Positions 36,890 through 46,543 of a stretch of DNA of 64,000 nucleotides are shown piece after piece. The first letter of the stretch is position 1. Every line of letters starts with the position of its first letter. The position numbers and the translations under genes are program-made. The notes under the pieces were generated by a model that was given only the letters and a program-made list of their open reading frames with translations, was not told the DNA's origin and searched no databases. Origin of the DNA: Corynebacterium breve. GTDB lineage: Bacteria > Actinomycetota > Actinomycetes > Mycobacteriales > Mycobacteriaceae. The stretch is from contig NZ_CP126969.1 of the NCBI RefSeq assembly GCF_030252165.1, positions 1,364,001-1,428,000 of the forward strand. Reading direction: 5' to 3'.

Positions 36890-38392
36890 CTAGTCCAGCT
36901 TGAGCATCTTCTGGGTGTAGTCCCACTGCTCCTGGTATTCCTGTGGCTCGCGCGACAGTGGCTTGCCGTAGGTAGGAATCATTTCGTAAAGCTTAGGTGC
37001 CCACTCGATCATGCGCTCGCCGAAGCAGCGCTCGATGAGTTCCAGCATGGCAGCAGGTGCGATGGATGCGCCTGGGGATGCGCCGAGGATACCTGCGATG
37101 GAGGCGTCCTGGTTGTTCACCAGCGCAGTACCAAACTCAAGGGAACCAAAGCGAGGTGCAGCGACAGGCTTGATCACCTGAACGCGCTGGCCTGCGACGA
37201 TGGTCTCCCAATCAGCGCCGTCAGCAGACGGAACATATTCCTTCAGGGTTTCGATCTTGCCGTCGAAGCTCTTGGTCACTTCCTCCACCAGGTACTTGAC
37301 CAAGCCAAAGTTAGTGGCAGCAACACCAAGGTAGGAAGGAATGTTGTCCAAGCGAATGGACTTGAACAGGTCGGCGTAGGAACCTTCCTTCATAAACTTC
37401 GGAGTCCAGCCACCGTATGGGCCGAAGAGGAGGCCCTTCTTGCCGTCGATCACACGGGTGTCAAGGTGTGGAACGGACATTGGAGGGGCACCGACCTTGG
37501 CCTTGCCGTATACCTTCGCCTGGTGCTGCTCAACCAGCTCAGGGTTAGTGGAACGCAGCCACATACCGGAAATTGGGAAGCCTGCGTAGCCGTGAACCTC
37601 AGGCACGCCCGCCTTGCGCAGCAGGTCAAGAGCGTAGCCGCCAGCGCCGACGAACACGAAGCGCGCACGGGTGACCTTCTTGTCACCGGTGTGAACGTTT
37701 TTCACGGTGACGCGCCAGAAGTTTCCTTCCTTCTTCAGGCCCACGACCTCGTGGCCGTAGCGTACCTCGGTGCCAGCTGCCTCAGCTGCCGTGATGAACT
37801 GCTTGGTCAAAGCACCGAAGTTGATGTCGGTGCCCTTCTTGGTCCAAGAGATTGCCACTGGCTCTGCGTCGAAGTCGCGACCCTTCGCCATGACTGGAAG
37901 CTTCTCTGCGAAGACAGACTTGTCGTCGGAGAACTCCATCTCTGGGAAGAGGTGGTTCTCACGCAGAATCTCGTAACGGCGACGCAGGTAATCGATCTGC
38001 TCCTCACCCTGTGCGAACGACACGTGAGGAACCGGGTTGACGAAATCCTTCGGGTTCGTCAAGATCCCGTTACCCAGCTGGTGAGCCCAGAACTGACGCG
38101 CCACCTGGAACTTCTCGTTGATATCGACGGCCTTAGTGATGTCAATACGGCCGTTCTTTTCTGGCGTGTAGTTGAGCTCACACAGCGCAGAGTGACCTGT
38201 ACCAGCGTTGTTCCATGGGCTGGAGGATTCCTCTGCTGGGCCGTCAAGACGCTCGTACACAATCTGGGACCAGCTTGGTTCCAGCTCACGAAGCATTGCA
38301 CCCAAAGTTGCGCTCATGACACCTGCGCCGACAAGCAGAACGTCGACTTCGTCTGCTGCCCTACCGGTTGTATTTTCGTTGGACACCTTCAT
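36890..38392 (-). CDS. mqo: Malate:quinone oxidoreductase
   Basis: This 500-aa peripheral membrane flavoprotein oxidises malate to oxaloacetate and reduces the quinone pool, the main malate oxidase in corynebacteria. VDVLLVGAGVMSATLGAMLRELEP is the FAD Rossmann loop. Further signatures are SSPWNNAGTGHSALCELNYTP, FVFVGAGGYALDLLRKAGVPEVHGYAGFPISG and GASPGASIAPAAMLELIERCF. The ATG at 38392 has AGAGG upstream. The upstream region contains an inverted repeat ACACCAC/GTGGTGT near 38430, a possible operator of unknown factor. Confidence 0.97.
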   Translation of the reverse strand: MKVSNENTTGRAADEVDVLLVGAGVMSATLGAMLRELEPSWSQIVYERLDGPAEESSSPWNNAGTGHSALCELNYTPEKNGRIDITKAVDINEKFQVARQFWAHQLGNGILTNPKDFVNPVPHVSFAQGEEQIDYLRRRYEILRENHLFPEMEFSDDKSVFAEKLPVMAKGRDFDAEPVAISWTKKGTDINFGALTKQFITAAEAAGTEVRYGHEVVGLKKEGNFWRVTVKNVHTGDKKVTRARFVFVGAGGYALDLLRKAGVPEVHGYAGFPISGMWLRSTNPELVEQHQAKVYGKAKVGAPPMSVPHLDTRVIDGKKGLLFGPYGGWTPKFMKEGSYADLFKSIRLDNIPSYLGVAATNFGLVKYLVEEVTKSFDGKIETLKEYVPSADGADWETIVAGQRVQVIKPVAAPRFGSLEFGTALVNNQDASIAGILGASPGASIAPAAMLELIERCFGERMIEWAPKLYEMIPTYGKPLSREPQEYQEQWDYTQKMLKLD

Positions 38393-38681
38393 AAACCTCT
38401 TCGTCGTTTTCTACTGCTGCCTAGCTCAACACCACATACGAGGTGGTGTGAGGCCAAATTAGATGGACTACCCTAGCATGTTACGCCGTCCGGACCCGGG
38501 GGTGATAAAAAGCCCTAGGACCATGTGTGTTTGTGTAGGTGCTCCGCCCATTTGGGGGTGAAACATATTTACAAAACAACATAAGTGGCGGTCACACCAA
38601 TTCTACATATCCTGAAAAACTCGTGTTTGATCCGACCATTTCGGGTGGAGGGGGGCGGATCGATCGCCTAGACTTTGACCC
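38393..38681. other. Divergent promoter region between mqo and the alpha/beta hydrolase
   Basis: This 289-bp gap contains no believable gene. It holds an inverted repeat ACACCAC..GTGGTGT (about 38430-38450) close to mqo. It also holds a TAGACT hexamer at 38669-38674, seven bases before the hydrolase ATG. I see no riboswitch-like fold. Confidence 0.5.
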
Positions 38682-39722
38682 ATGGCGAACTCTGGGAACC
38701 ACCACTCTGGGCACAACCTTATCCCTGATCTATCTTCACTCGATTGGCACCCCGACGAACTTGGCCCAGGATTCGAACGCGCGGACATCCACTTGGGCCA
38801 GGACCCAGAGGGCGAAGGAGTTGCCGTAGCAACGCTGGTGCGCACACTCCCCGCCGCGAAGACCGGAAAGCCTGCACTCCTGTGGGTTCACGGCATGACG
38901 GACTACTTCTTCCAAACGCACGTTGCAGAGCATTTTACCCAGGCCGGCTACCCGTTCTATGCGCTGGATCTGCGCAAGTGCGGTCGCGCCCGCCAAGAGG
39001 GCCAGCGCTGGCACTTCTCTAACGATCTGGCGCACTACTTCCCCGACCTCACCGCCGCGCTCCGTGCAATCACGCAGACGCACGACAGTGTAGTGCCCAT
39101 TGCTCACTCCACCGGTGGCCTGATCGTTCCCCTGTGGGCTAGCTATCTGCGCTCCACTTCGCCGGAACTACACAAGCGGCTCGGCGGGATTATCCTCAAC
39201 AGTCCGTGGCTCGACATGATGTACCCGACCTGGCAAGTGCGGATCGGAACTCCGCTGATCAACGTCGTCGGCAAGCACTGGCCAAACGTTGCCGTGCCCG
39301 GTGGGAACCTGGGTGCTTATGGTGAAAGTCTGCACACCAGCAAGCATGGCGAGTGGGATTTCGACCTGGTGAAAAAGCCGATCGGAGGACACACAAAGTA
39401 CCTAGGGTGGCTGCGCACTGTGATTCTCGGGCAGAAGCAGATCCAAGAAGGCCATGCCCCGGTCGGCTGCCCCGTACTCACCCTGTGCTCTTCGCACTCC
39501 TACCTGAACCAGCCGTACTCGGCAGCGTCGAATACGGCGGATACGGTGCTTGACGTTGAGCAAATCAAGCGTTGGGCTCCGCAGCTTTCCGACGAAGTCC
39601 AAATCTCCGTCATCGACGGCGCACGCCACGACGTATTCCTCTCTCTCACCACGGCCCGCAAAGCTGCTTTCGATGCGACGACGGACTGGCTTGAGGCACA
39701 CTTCCCAACCCCTGCCGCCTAA
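38682..39722 (+). CDS. Alpha/beta hydrolase (monoacylglycerol lipase-like)
   Basis: This 346-aa cytoplasmic hydrolase has LLWVHGMTDYFFQTHVAEHFTQAGYPFYALDLRKCGRA (oxyanion loop region), a nucleophile elbow PIAHSTGGLIVPLWA (H-S-T-G-G, with Ser at the elbow), and a late His in VIDGARHDVFLS. The acid residue probably lies in the CSSHSYLN-preceded segment. The substrate is unknown; lysophospholipids or acylglycerols fit the family. The ATG at 38682 has no Shine-Dalgarno but a TAGACT exactly 7 nt upstream. Confidence 0.83.
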   Translation: MANSGNHHSGHNLIPDLSSLDWHPDELGPGFERADIHLGQDPEGEGVAVATLVRTLPAAKTGKPALLWVHGMTDYFFQTHVAEHFTQAGYPFYALDLRKCGRARQEGQRWHFSNDLAHYFPDLTAALRAITQTHDSVVPIAHSTGGLIVPLWASYLRSTSPELHKRLGGIILNSPWLDMMYPTWQVRIGTPLINVVGKHWPNVAVPGGNLGAYGESLHTSKHGEWDFDLVKKPIGGHTKYLGWLRTVILGQKQIQEGHAPVGCPVLTLCSSHSYLNQPYSAASNTADTVLDVEQIKRWAPQLSDEVQISVIDGARHDVFLSLTTARKAAFDATTDWLEAHFPTPAA

Positions 39723-39823
39723 GCAGTGCCCTATTAATAGGCGCGCACCGGCACACAAGTTTTTCCAGCTACAGTGGTAAGCCACAAGCTATTTAACTGT
39801 GTCTGTTTATAAGGAGATTTCGC

Positions 39824-41233
39824 GTGCCACACGATCACAACGTCGATGCGCATTATGACTACATCATCATCGGCGCAGGTTCCGGCAATTCGATTCCCAC
39901 ACCTGAACTAGACGATAAATCGATCGCGATCGTTGAAAAGGGCCTCTTCGGCGGCACCTGCATGAATGTCGGCTGCATTCCGACGAAAATGTACGTCGTC
40001 GCGGCGGACACTGCACTCTCAGCGGCAGATTCCACCAAACTTGGCCTTGACACCCAGTTCAACGGCGCCGATTGGAAGTCAATCGTCCAGCGAGTTTTCC
40101 ACAATCGCATTGATCTAATCGCCAAGGGTGGCGAAGAATACCGGCGCGGCCCCGAGACCCCCAACATTACTGTCTACGACCAGCACGCTTCGTTTGTCGC
40201 CCCGAAGACCATCACCACCGGTCAAGGCAACGAGCAAAAGACAATCTCCGGCGACACCATCATCATCGCCACTGGCTCACGCCCGAGCATCCCTGAGGTT
40301 CTTGCCGCATCGGGCGTCCCGCTGCACACCAACGAGACGATCATGCGCCTCGACGAGCAGCCGAAAAGCCTCACCATCGTCGGTGGCGGATTCATCGCCA
40401 TGGAGTTCGCCCACGTATTTGCAGCACTGGGCACCAAGGTCACTGTGGTTAACCGCTCCCCGCTTCTGCGCACCCTCGAGCCAGAAATCACTACCCGTTT
40501 CAATGAACTCGCTGCACAGCGCTTCGACACCCGCATCGGCCGCACCGTCAAGAGCGCAACCTCCGACGACGCTGGCGTCACGCTCGTGCTTGACGACGAC
40601 ACCTCCGTCACCTCCGAAGCTGTCCTCGTCGCCACCGGACGCACCCCCAATGGCGACCAGATGAACTTGGCCTCCGCAGGAATTGAGATGCGCGAAGACG
40701 GACGCATCAAGGTGGACGATTTCGGGCGCACCACAGCCGAGGGTGTGTGGGCGCTGGGCGATGTGTCCTCCCCGTACCAACTCAAACACGTAGCCAACGC
40801 GGAGACTCGCGCTGTGCGACACAACATCTTGCACCCAGACAACATGGTCCCGATGCCACACGATCACGTACCTTCGGCGATCTTTACCCACCCGCAGATC
40901 GCGACCGTCGGGCTGACAGAGCAGCAGGCACGCGACGAAGGTCACGATGTCACCGTCAAGATTCAGAGCTACCGCGATGTGGCATACGGTTGGGCGTTGG
41001 AAGACACGACGGGAATCGTGAAGCTGGTAGCCGATCGCGTTACCGGCAAGATGCTTGGTGCACACTATATGGGCCCACAGGCATCAACTCTGATCCAGCA
41101 GATGATCACAGTTATGGCGTTTGACCTCGACGTACGCGAGGTAGCTACCCAGCAGTATTGGATTCACCCAGCGCTGCCAGAAGTCACTGAGAATGCGCTA
41201 CTGGGCCTCGATTTTGAATTCCCCGAGGTCTAA
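39824..41233 (+). CDS. mtr: Mycothione reductase
   Basis: This 469-aa FAD/NADPH disulfide reductase regenerates mycothiol from mycothione. YDYIIIGAGSGNSIPTPELDDKSIAIVEKGLFGGTCMNVGCIPTKMY contains the FAD loop and the redox-active Cys pair (CMNVGC). LTIVGGGFIAMEFAHVFAALGTKVTVV is the NADPH loop. The C-terminal dimerisation domain ends with YWIHPALPEVTENALLGLDF, with the catalytic His-Glu pair. GSGNSIP in place of GSGGxxAA is characteristic of Mtr rather than lipoamide dehydrogenase. The GTG start at 39824 has AAGGAG upstream. It marks a mycothiol-producing actinobacterium. Confidence 0.95.
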   Translation: MPHDHNVDAHYDYIIIGAGSGNSIPTPELDDKSIAIVEKGLFGGTCMNVGCIPTKMYVVAADTALSAADSTKLGLDTQFNGADWKSIVQRVFHNRIDLIAKGGEEYRRGPETPNITVYDQHASFVAPKTITTGQGNEQKTISGDTIIIATGSRPSIPEVLAASGVPLHTNETIMRLDEQPKSLTIVGGGFIAMEFAHVFAALGTKVTVVNRSPLLRTLEPEITTRFNELAAQRFDTRIGRTVKSATSDDAGVTLVLDDDTSVTSEAVLVATGRTPNGDQMNLASAGIEMREDGRIKVDDFGRTTAEGVWALGDVSSPYQLKHVANAETRAVRHNILHPDNMVPMPHDHVPSAIFTHPQIATVGLTEQQARDEGHDVTVKIQSYRDVAYGWALEDTTGIVKLVADRVTGKMLGAHYMGPQASTLIQQMITVMAFDLDVREVATQQYWIHPALPEVTENALLGLDFEFPEV

Positions 41234-41254
41234 GGCCTCTGCACGTGGAAATTC

Positions 41255-42130
41255 CTAGACGATATCCTCATCTGGAATCGTCAGAATCTCGTTGCCATCC
41301 TGGGTGATGACGATGGTGTGCTCGAACTGCGCGGTGAATTTGCCGTCGTTGTTCTGCACGGTCCAGCCATCGTCCCAAATGGTGTACGGCAGCTCACCCA
41401 GATTGATCATGGGCTCAATGGTCAACGTCATGCCTGGTTCCAAGACGTCGGTGTAGGCATCGGAATCGTAGTGCAGGACGACGAGACCATTGTGAAACGT
41501 TGGGCCGACACCGTGACCGGTGAAGTCGGTGACCACCTTGTAGCCGAACCGCTTGGCATACGCCTCAATGACACGACCGATGACGTTGACCTGGCGACCG
41601 GCCTTCGCAGCCTTGATCCCGCGCATGGTGGCTTCCTTGGTGCGCTCGACCAACAGGCGGTGCTCCTCCGAAACATTGCCCGCGAGGAAAGTAGCGTTGG
41701 TATCGCCGTGGACACCATTCTTGTAAGCAGTAACGTCGATGTTGACGATGTCTCCATCTTGGATCACGGTGGTATCCGGGATACCGTGGCAGACGATCTC
41801 GTTTAGGGAGATACAAGAAGATTTAGTGTATCCGCGGTAGCCCAAAGTTGAGGGGTAAGCGCCGTGGTCGCACATGTACTCGTGCGCGATCAGGTCGATC
41901 TCGTCGGTAGTCTTGCCAGGCTCTACGGCTGCTCCGGCGAGGGCGAGCGCGTTGGCGGCAATCTTGGATGCCTCGCGCATTGCTTCGATAACCTCCGGCG
42001 ACTGTACGAATGACTCCCCGATGTTCTCTTGAACTTCATCCTTCCACGCATATTCTGGCCGTTCGATATGCTTCGGAACGGTGCGGATCGGGGTAGGTTT
42101 TCCAGGGGTCAACATTGCACGAGTGGTCAT
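41255..42130 (-). CDS. map: Methionine aminopeptidase type I
   Basis: This 291-aa enzyme removes N-terminal Met. The N-terminal extension [24 protein letters not shown] is the proline-rich segment of actinobacterial MetAP1c enzymes, which is thought to mediate ribosome binding. Metal ligands are seen in [38 protein letters not shown] and [11 protein letters not shown]. The start ATG at 42130 follows a 58-bp gap from the penicillin-binding protein gene stop. Confidence 0.95.
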   Translation of the reverse strand: MTTRAMLTPGKPTPIRTVPKHIERPEYAWKDEVQENIGESFVQSPEVIEAMREASKIAANALALAGAAVEPGKTTDEIDLIAHEYMCDHGAYPSTLGYRGYTKSSCISLNEIVCHGIPDTTVIQDGDIVNIDVTAYKNGVHGDTNATFLAGNVSEEHRLLVERTKEATMRGIKAAKAGRQVNVIGRVIEAYAKRFGYKVVTDFTGHGVGPTFHNGLVVLHYDSDAYTDVLEPGMTLTIEPMINLGELPYTIWDDGWTVQNNDGKFTAQFEHTIVITQDGNEILTIPDEDIV

Positions 42131-42188
42131 GGAAGCAATGGTAGTCCCCGTGCGCCGCTAGTCTAATTTCACCTGCTTCTCAGACACG

Positions 42189-44036
42189 CTACTGCAGGAT
42201 TTCCTCTTCGGCAGGGGCTTCAGCTGGCTGGTCTGCAGCGTCGTAGTTGAGCAGCATGCGGTCTGCCGCGCCTACAGCTGCCGACGAGCCTCCGCCAAGA
42301 ACAACCAAGCTGGCAAAGGCGATGTCATCTCGGTAGCCCGCAAACCACGAATGCGATCCTTGGAAAATCTCAGCCTCGCCGGTCTTGCCGTAGATTTCTC
42401 CTTCGGCAGTCATCCCCCGGGCGGTACCCGTGGTAACTACCGAACGCATCATGCCACGCACCTGATCCAGCGTTTCCGACGGCAGCGCTGGAACTTCCTC
42501 GCTTACCTTCGTTTCCTGCCCTTCGATGAGATACGGTACGGGCGCACTTCCATGCGCGGCGCTCGCAGCAACCATCGCTAGGCCGAACGGGCTGGCCAAG
42601 TCATAACCCTGGCCGTAGCCGGCTTCGGTGCGCTCCAAAGGAGTCTCGCCTTCCGGGATCGAACCAGTGATGGTTTCAAGCCCGGAAATGTTGTAGTCAA
42701 TCCCCAAACCGAATTGCTTGCCCACCTGCTGCAGCTGCCCTGGCTCCAATTGCGTCGAGATATCAGCAAAGGTGGTGTTACACGATGAAGCGAACGCCTT
42801 GTCCAGAGGCACATTACCTAATGCAAAGCCTTCGTAGTTGGTCACCACGCGACCATAAATGTCCATCGTGCCTGGACACGGGACGATCGTCCCCGGAGTA
42901 ATGCCCTGGTGTTCGATTCCTGCAGCGGCAGTCACGATCTTAAACACCGAACCTGGCGGATACTGTCCGGTCAGGCCGAGGTTGCCTTCCTTATCTGCAG
43001 CGGGGGTCTGGGCGATGGCCAAGATCTGCCCCGTTGACGGACGGATCGCAACGATCACGGCCTGTTGCCCTGCTATTGGTGCCAACGCCTCCTCCGCAGC
43101 ACGCTGCAGCTTTTGATCCAGACTGACCTTGATGGCGGGGGCCGGCACTGGATCTGAGACTTCGAGATCCTCCAGCGCTGCGCCCTCGGTATTTACCATC
43201 GAGATCTTCCAGCCGTTGGATCCTTCGAGTTCATCACGCACGATGTTGCCAACGCGTGCCATGATGTCTGGAGCGAACTTCGGGTCAGCGTTGACCATCG
43301 CTGCTTCTTCGTTCAGGCGAATCTCATTGAGCGCGGCGAGCTCGTCGACAAGCGACTTGCCTGCAGCCTGAGGAAGCATCGCCACCGAATAGGTGCCCGA
43401 GGCGTTTTCCAGGGCGCTGGTTAATTCGCCGGCGTCCCTGGTGGGAACTCCCCCGTCACGTTCGTTTGCCACCGCGAGTGCCGACGAGATCGCCTGGGCT
43501 GTGTCGGGTGCCGATTTCATCGCTTCGGTATCTACTAGCAATCGGTAGGCTACGCCGGGTTTGAGTAACTCGGCGCCGTCGGAGGAAATCACGCTCGCCT
43601 TTTCTGCGGGAACGGGACGCAGCTCGAGGTGCTGATGAGCGCCCAAGCGCGGATGGACAAGCGAGGGCTGCCAGCGCACGGTCCACTCGTCGCCGGTTTG
43701 GGTCAGTGTCATGGAGGTGTCGTAGCTAAGCTCGCGGTCTCTCGGCAAATCCCACGTCATGGTGTACGTGGCGCGCGCGACGTTGTCTTCCTGCTCCACA
43801 TTGTTCAGCGTGGTGTTGAGCGCCTCAGCCTGCAGACCGGCAAAAGTTTTGTCGATTGCTCCCGATGCGGTCTGCGGGTCGTCGACAAGCGTACTCAGCG
43901 CCTCGTTGTTGTGCTCGGCGAAGGCCGCAAGAAATTCTTCAGCAATGGGCTCTGCCGAGTTGGGTTTGGGTGTGCACGCGACCAAGCTGGTGGCCACGAG
44001 CACAGCGGTTGTGACGGCGGCCAAAACTCGTTTCAT
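42189..44036 (-). CDS. Penicillin-binding protein with NTF2-like N-terminal domain
   Basis: This 615-aa transpeptidase has a signal peptide with a lipobox-like LVATSLVACTP, suggesting a lipoprotein. A MecA-type NTF2 domain covers about residues 30-140, a dimerisation region follows, and the C-terminal transpeptidase domain shows SVFK in YPPGSVFKIVTAAAGIEH (nucleophile Ser), ASSCNTTFAD (SxN as SCN) and GKTGEAEI (KTG). It crosslinks peptidoglycan at the outer face of the membrane. The ATG at 44036 (MKRVLAAV) is chosen over a longer open frame because it produces the signal peptide. Confidence 0.92.
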   Translation of the reverse strand: MKRVLAAVTTAVLVATSLVACTPKPNSAEPIAEEFLAAFAEHNNEALSTLVDDPQTASGAIDKTFAGLQAEALNTTLNNVEQEDNVARATYTMTWDLPRDRELSYDTSMTLTQTGDEWTVRWQPSLVHPRLGAHQHLELRPVPAEKASVISSDGAELLKPGVAYRLLVDTEAMKSAPDTAQAISSALAVANERDGGVPTRDAGELTSALENASGTYSVAMLPQAAGKSLVDELAALNEIRLNEEAAMVNADPKFAPDIMARVGNIVRDELEGSNGWKISMVNTEGAALEDLEVSDPVPAPAIKVSLDQKLQRAAEEALAPIAGQQAVIVAIRPSTGQILAIAQTPAADKEGNLGLTGQYPPGSVFKIVTAAAGIEHQGITPGTIVPCPGTMDIYGRVVTNYEGFALGNVPLDKAFASSCNTTFADISTQLEPGQLQQVGKQFGLGIDYNISGLETITGSIPEGETPLERTEAGYGQGYDLASPFGLAMVAASAAHGSAPVPYLIEGQETKVSEEVPALPSETLDQVRGMMRSVVTTGTARGMTAEGEIYGKTGEAEIFQGSHSWFAGYRDDIAFASLVVLGGGSSAAVGAADRMLLNYDAADQPAEAPAEEEILQ

Positions 44037-44049
44037 GGAAAACAAAGTA

Positions 44050-44077
44050 GCAGCACCATCCGATTGGATGATGCTGC
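44050..44077 (-). terminator. Intrinsic terminator after ispG
   Basis: The 11-bp stem GCAGCACCATC/GATGATGCTGC has one mismatch and a 6-nt loop. It is followed on the minus strand by a T-rich CTACTTTGTTTT. It ends the dxr-rip-ispG transcript just before the penicillin-binding protein gene. Confidence 0.75.
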
Positions 44078-44098
44078 CACGTCGAAAGCGCAAAAAGT

Positions 44099-45262
44099 CT
44101 AGCGAGTGACCTTGACTTCTGCCTTAGCGCCTTCCTGAGCCTCCAAGCCCTGTTCCTCCGCGATGCGGTTGGCGTACTCGATGAGCGTTTCGACGATCTT
44201 GGATTCCGGCACGGTCTCTACGACCTCACCCTTGACGAAGATCTGGCCTTTGCCGTTGCCGGATGCCACGCCGAGGTCAGCGTCGCGGGCCTCGCCTGGG
44301 CCATTGACTACGCAGCCCATGACGGCAACGCGCAGTGGAAATTCCAGACCGTCGAGACCAGCGGTGACTTCCTCTGCCAACGTGAACACATCGACCTGCG
44401 CGCGGCCACACGATGGGCAGGAGACGATTTCCAGTTTGCGTTCGCGAAGGTTCAGCGACTGAAGGATCTGATCGCCCACCTTGATTTCCTCGACTGGGTC
44501 GGCGGAGAGGGAGACGCGAATAGTGTCTCCGATGCCCTCGGACAACAACGCGCCAAACGCCACGGAGGACTTGATGGTGCCCATGAATTTCGGGCCCGCC
44601 TCGGTCACGCCCAAGTGGAGTGGGTAGTCGGTCTTCGCCGCTAATTGGCGGTACGCCTCAACCATCAAAACCGGATCGGAGTGCTTTACCGAGATCGCAA
44701 TGTCGCCGAAGCCGTGCTCTTCGAACAATCCGGCCTCCCAGATTGCGGATTCGACGAGAGCTTCAGGGGTCGCTTTGCCGTACTTTTCTAGCAAACGCTT
44801 ATCCAAGGAGCCACCGTTGACACCAATACGGATCGGAATGCCTGCATCGCCGGCAGCCTTGGCTACTTCCTTGACGCGCCCGTCGAACTCCTTGATATTG
44901 CCTGGGTTCACGCGAACTGCCGCGCAGCCAGCTTCGATCGCAGAGAAAATGTACTTCGGCTGAAAGTGAATGTCGGCGATCACTGGGATCGGAGACTTCT
45001 TCGCAATCGCTGGCAGCGCTTCCGCGTCGACGGTTTTCGGGCACGCCACGCGCACGATGTCGCAACCGGCGGTAGCCAGCTGCGCAATCTGCTGCAAGGT
45101 GGAGTTAATGTCGTGAGTCTTCGTGGTTGTCATCGACTGCACGGACACCGGGTGGTCGGAGCCAACGCCTACATCACCAACAAAAAGTTGGCGGGTCTTC
45201 CGCCGTGGAGCAAGGGTTGGGGCCGGGCCTTCTGGCAGTCCGAGACCGATTGGTGACGTCAT
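44099..45262 (-). CDS. ispG: (E)-4-hydroxy-3-methylbut-2-enyl-diphosphate synthase
   Basis: This 387-aa [4Fe-4S] enzyme catalyses the penultimate MEP-pathway step (MEcPP to HMBPP). [15 protein letters not shown] and [29 protein letters not shown] form the TIM barrel. The cluster ligands are in [13 protein letters not shown] and [30 protein letters not shown] directly precedes the ATG at 45262, settling the start against a longer frame. With the site-2 protease gene and dxr it forms an operon conserved across actinobacteria. Confidence 0.97.
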   Translation of the reverse strand: MTSPIGLGLPEGPAPTLAPRRKTRQLFVGDVGVGSDHPVSVQSMTTTKTHDINSTLQQIAQLATAGCDIVRVACPKTVDAEALPAIAKKSPIPVIADIHFQPKYIFSAIEAGCAAVRVNPGNIKEFDGRVKEVAKAAGDAGIPIRIGVNGGSLDKRLLEKYGKATPEALVESAIWEAGLFEEHGFGDIAISVKHSDPVLMVEAYRQLAAKTDYPLHLGVTEAGPKFMGTIKSSVAFGALLSEGIGDTIRVSLSADPVEEIKVGDQILQSLNLRERKLEIVSCPSCGRAQVDVFTLAEEVTAGLDGLEFPLRVAVMGCVVNGPGEARDADLGVASGNGKGQIFVKGEVVETVPESKIVETLIEYANRIAEEQGLEAQEGAKAEVKVTR

Positions 45263-45316
45263 TTTTCTCCTCAACGTGACAAAACGCGACTTGCGGATGG
45301 TCACACAATCCTAGCA

Positions 45317-46528
45317 CTAACCAAAAAGCCGGATCGGGTTCACCACATCGGCGACAATGACAATCACACCAATGGTGAGCAAGATCGTCGCCATCGTCAT
45401 TGTCAGTGGCATGAGCTTGTCATAGTTCACCGGCGCACCTGCTGGTTTGCCGCGCAGGCGACGGAAGAAGTCGCGCATCTTCTCGTACAACACCACCGCG
45501 ATATGCCCGCCATCTAGCGGAGGAAGCGGAATGATGTTGAACAGGGCCAAGAAGAAATTCAGCTGCGCAAGAAGCATCCAGAACACTGGCCAGAGGGACC
45601 GTTCCACCAATTCTCCGCCGGTGCGCGAGGCACCGACGACGCTCATCGGGCCCTCCATGTCGCGCTCAGCACCAAAAATAGACGCGACCACACCTGGGAT
45701 CTTCGACGGGAACTTGATCAATCCCTCTACGGTCGCTTCCAACGTCATACCGGTGAATTTCGCAGTGGCTGGCACCGCCTCAAGCGGCCCAAAAGTTTTC
45801 ACTGCATCGACAACCGGCGCGTTCGCCAGTCCGACTGCTCCCGCATCCACCATCTCCCCTCGCGGGTTCATGCGCTTGACGGGATCGACGGTGACGGTGA
45901 AAGTGTGCTGCTGTCCACCACGTTCGACCAGAATCTCGACATCTTCGCCTGGCCGGGTGAAAACATAGTCGCGCAGGTCCATGAACGTTTCCATTTCATG
46001 GCCGTCGATTGCGAGCAACCGGTCTCCCACCTTGATTCCGGCCTTGCCTGCAGGGCCGATACCGGTACAGTCGTCGATCGTTTCAGCATCGATCTGGTCA
46101 GATGTACAGGCGACCTCGCCTACCGTCGGGGTGCGATCAGCGTAGGGATTCGGGATGCCAGATGACACGGCAATGAAGTACAGGATGACGAACCCAAGCA
46201 GCATGTTCATCAGCACTCCACCCGAGAGTACGATGATGCGCTGCCACCACGGCTTGTTCACCATCGCATGTGGCGCTTCCTCAGGAGTCAGCGGTTCCTG
46301 CGCCGTCATTCCCGCGATGTCACAGAACCCACCCAGCGGCAGCGCCGCGACACCGTATTCGGTATGGCCTTTCTTCGTCGACCACAGCGTCGGACCGAAG
46401 CCGATGAAATATCGGCGCACGCGCATCCCGAAACTTCTAGCCGCGAGCAAGTGCCCCAACTCATGCAGCGCAATGGTGGCCGCGATGCCTAAGGCAAAAA
46501 GAAAGACACCGATAAAATATGAACCCAA
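45317..46528 (-). CDS. rip1: Site-2 (RIP) metalloprotease with PDZ domain
   Basis: This 403-aa intramembrane protease has the zinc motif ALHELGHLLAAR near the N-terminus, a PDZ domain around residues 125-215 (AGIKVGDRLLAIDG), and the third ligand motif NIIPLPPLDGGH towards the C-terminus. It cleaves anti-sigma factors or other membrane proteins, as mycobacterial Rip1/Rv2869c does. The start codon is TTG at 46528, supported by GGGAGGAG eight bases upstream. It lies between ispG and dxr. Confidence 0.93.
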   Translation of the reverse strand: MGSYFIGVFLFALGIAATIALHELGHLLAARSFGMRVRRYFIGFGPTLWSTKKGHTEYGVAALPLGGFCDIAGMTAQEPLTPEEAPHAMVNKPWWQRIIVLSGGVLMNMLLGFVILYFIAVSSGIPNPYADRTPTVGEVACTSDQIDAETIDDCTGIGPAGKAGIKVGDRLLAIDGHEMETFMDLRDYVFTRPGEDVEILVERGGQQHTFTVTVDPVKRMNPRGEMVDAGAVGLANAPVVDAVKTFGPLEAVPATAKFTGMTLEATVEGLIKFPSKIPGVVASIFGAERDMEGPMSVVGASRTGGELVERSLWPVFWMLLAQLNFFLALFNIIPLPPLDGGHIAVVLYEKMRDFFRRLRGKPAGAPVNYDKLMPLTMTMATILLTIGVIVIVADVVNPIRLFG

Positions 46529-46543
46529 CAGTGGGGCTCCTCC

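Noticed and set aside
36716-38476. 586-aa open frame on the plus strand
   Set aside because: It is antisense to mqo over its whole length, has no family features, and mqo is unmistakable on the other strand.
42189-44093. Longer start for the penicillin-binding protein at 44093
   Set aside because: The extra residues would precede the signal peptide and overlap the ispG terminator; ATG at 44036 gives a proper signal sequence.
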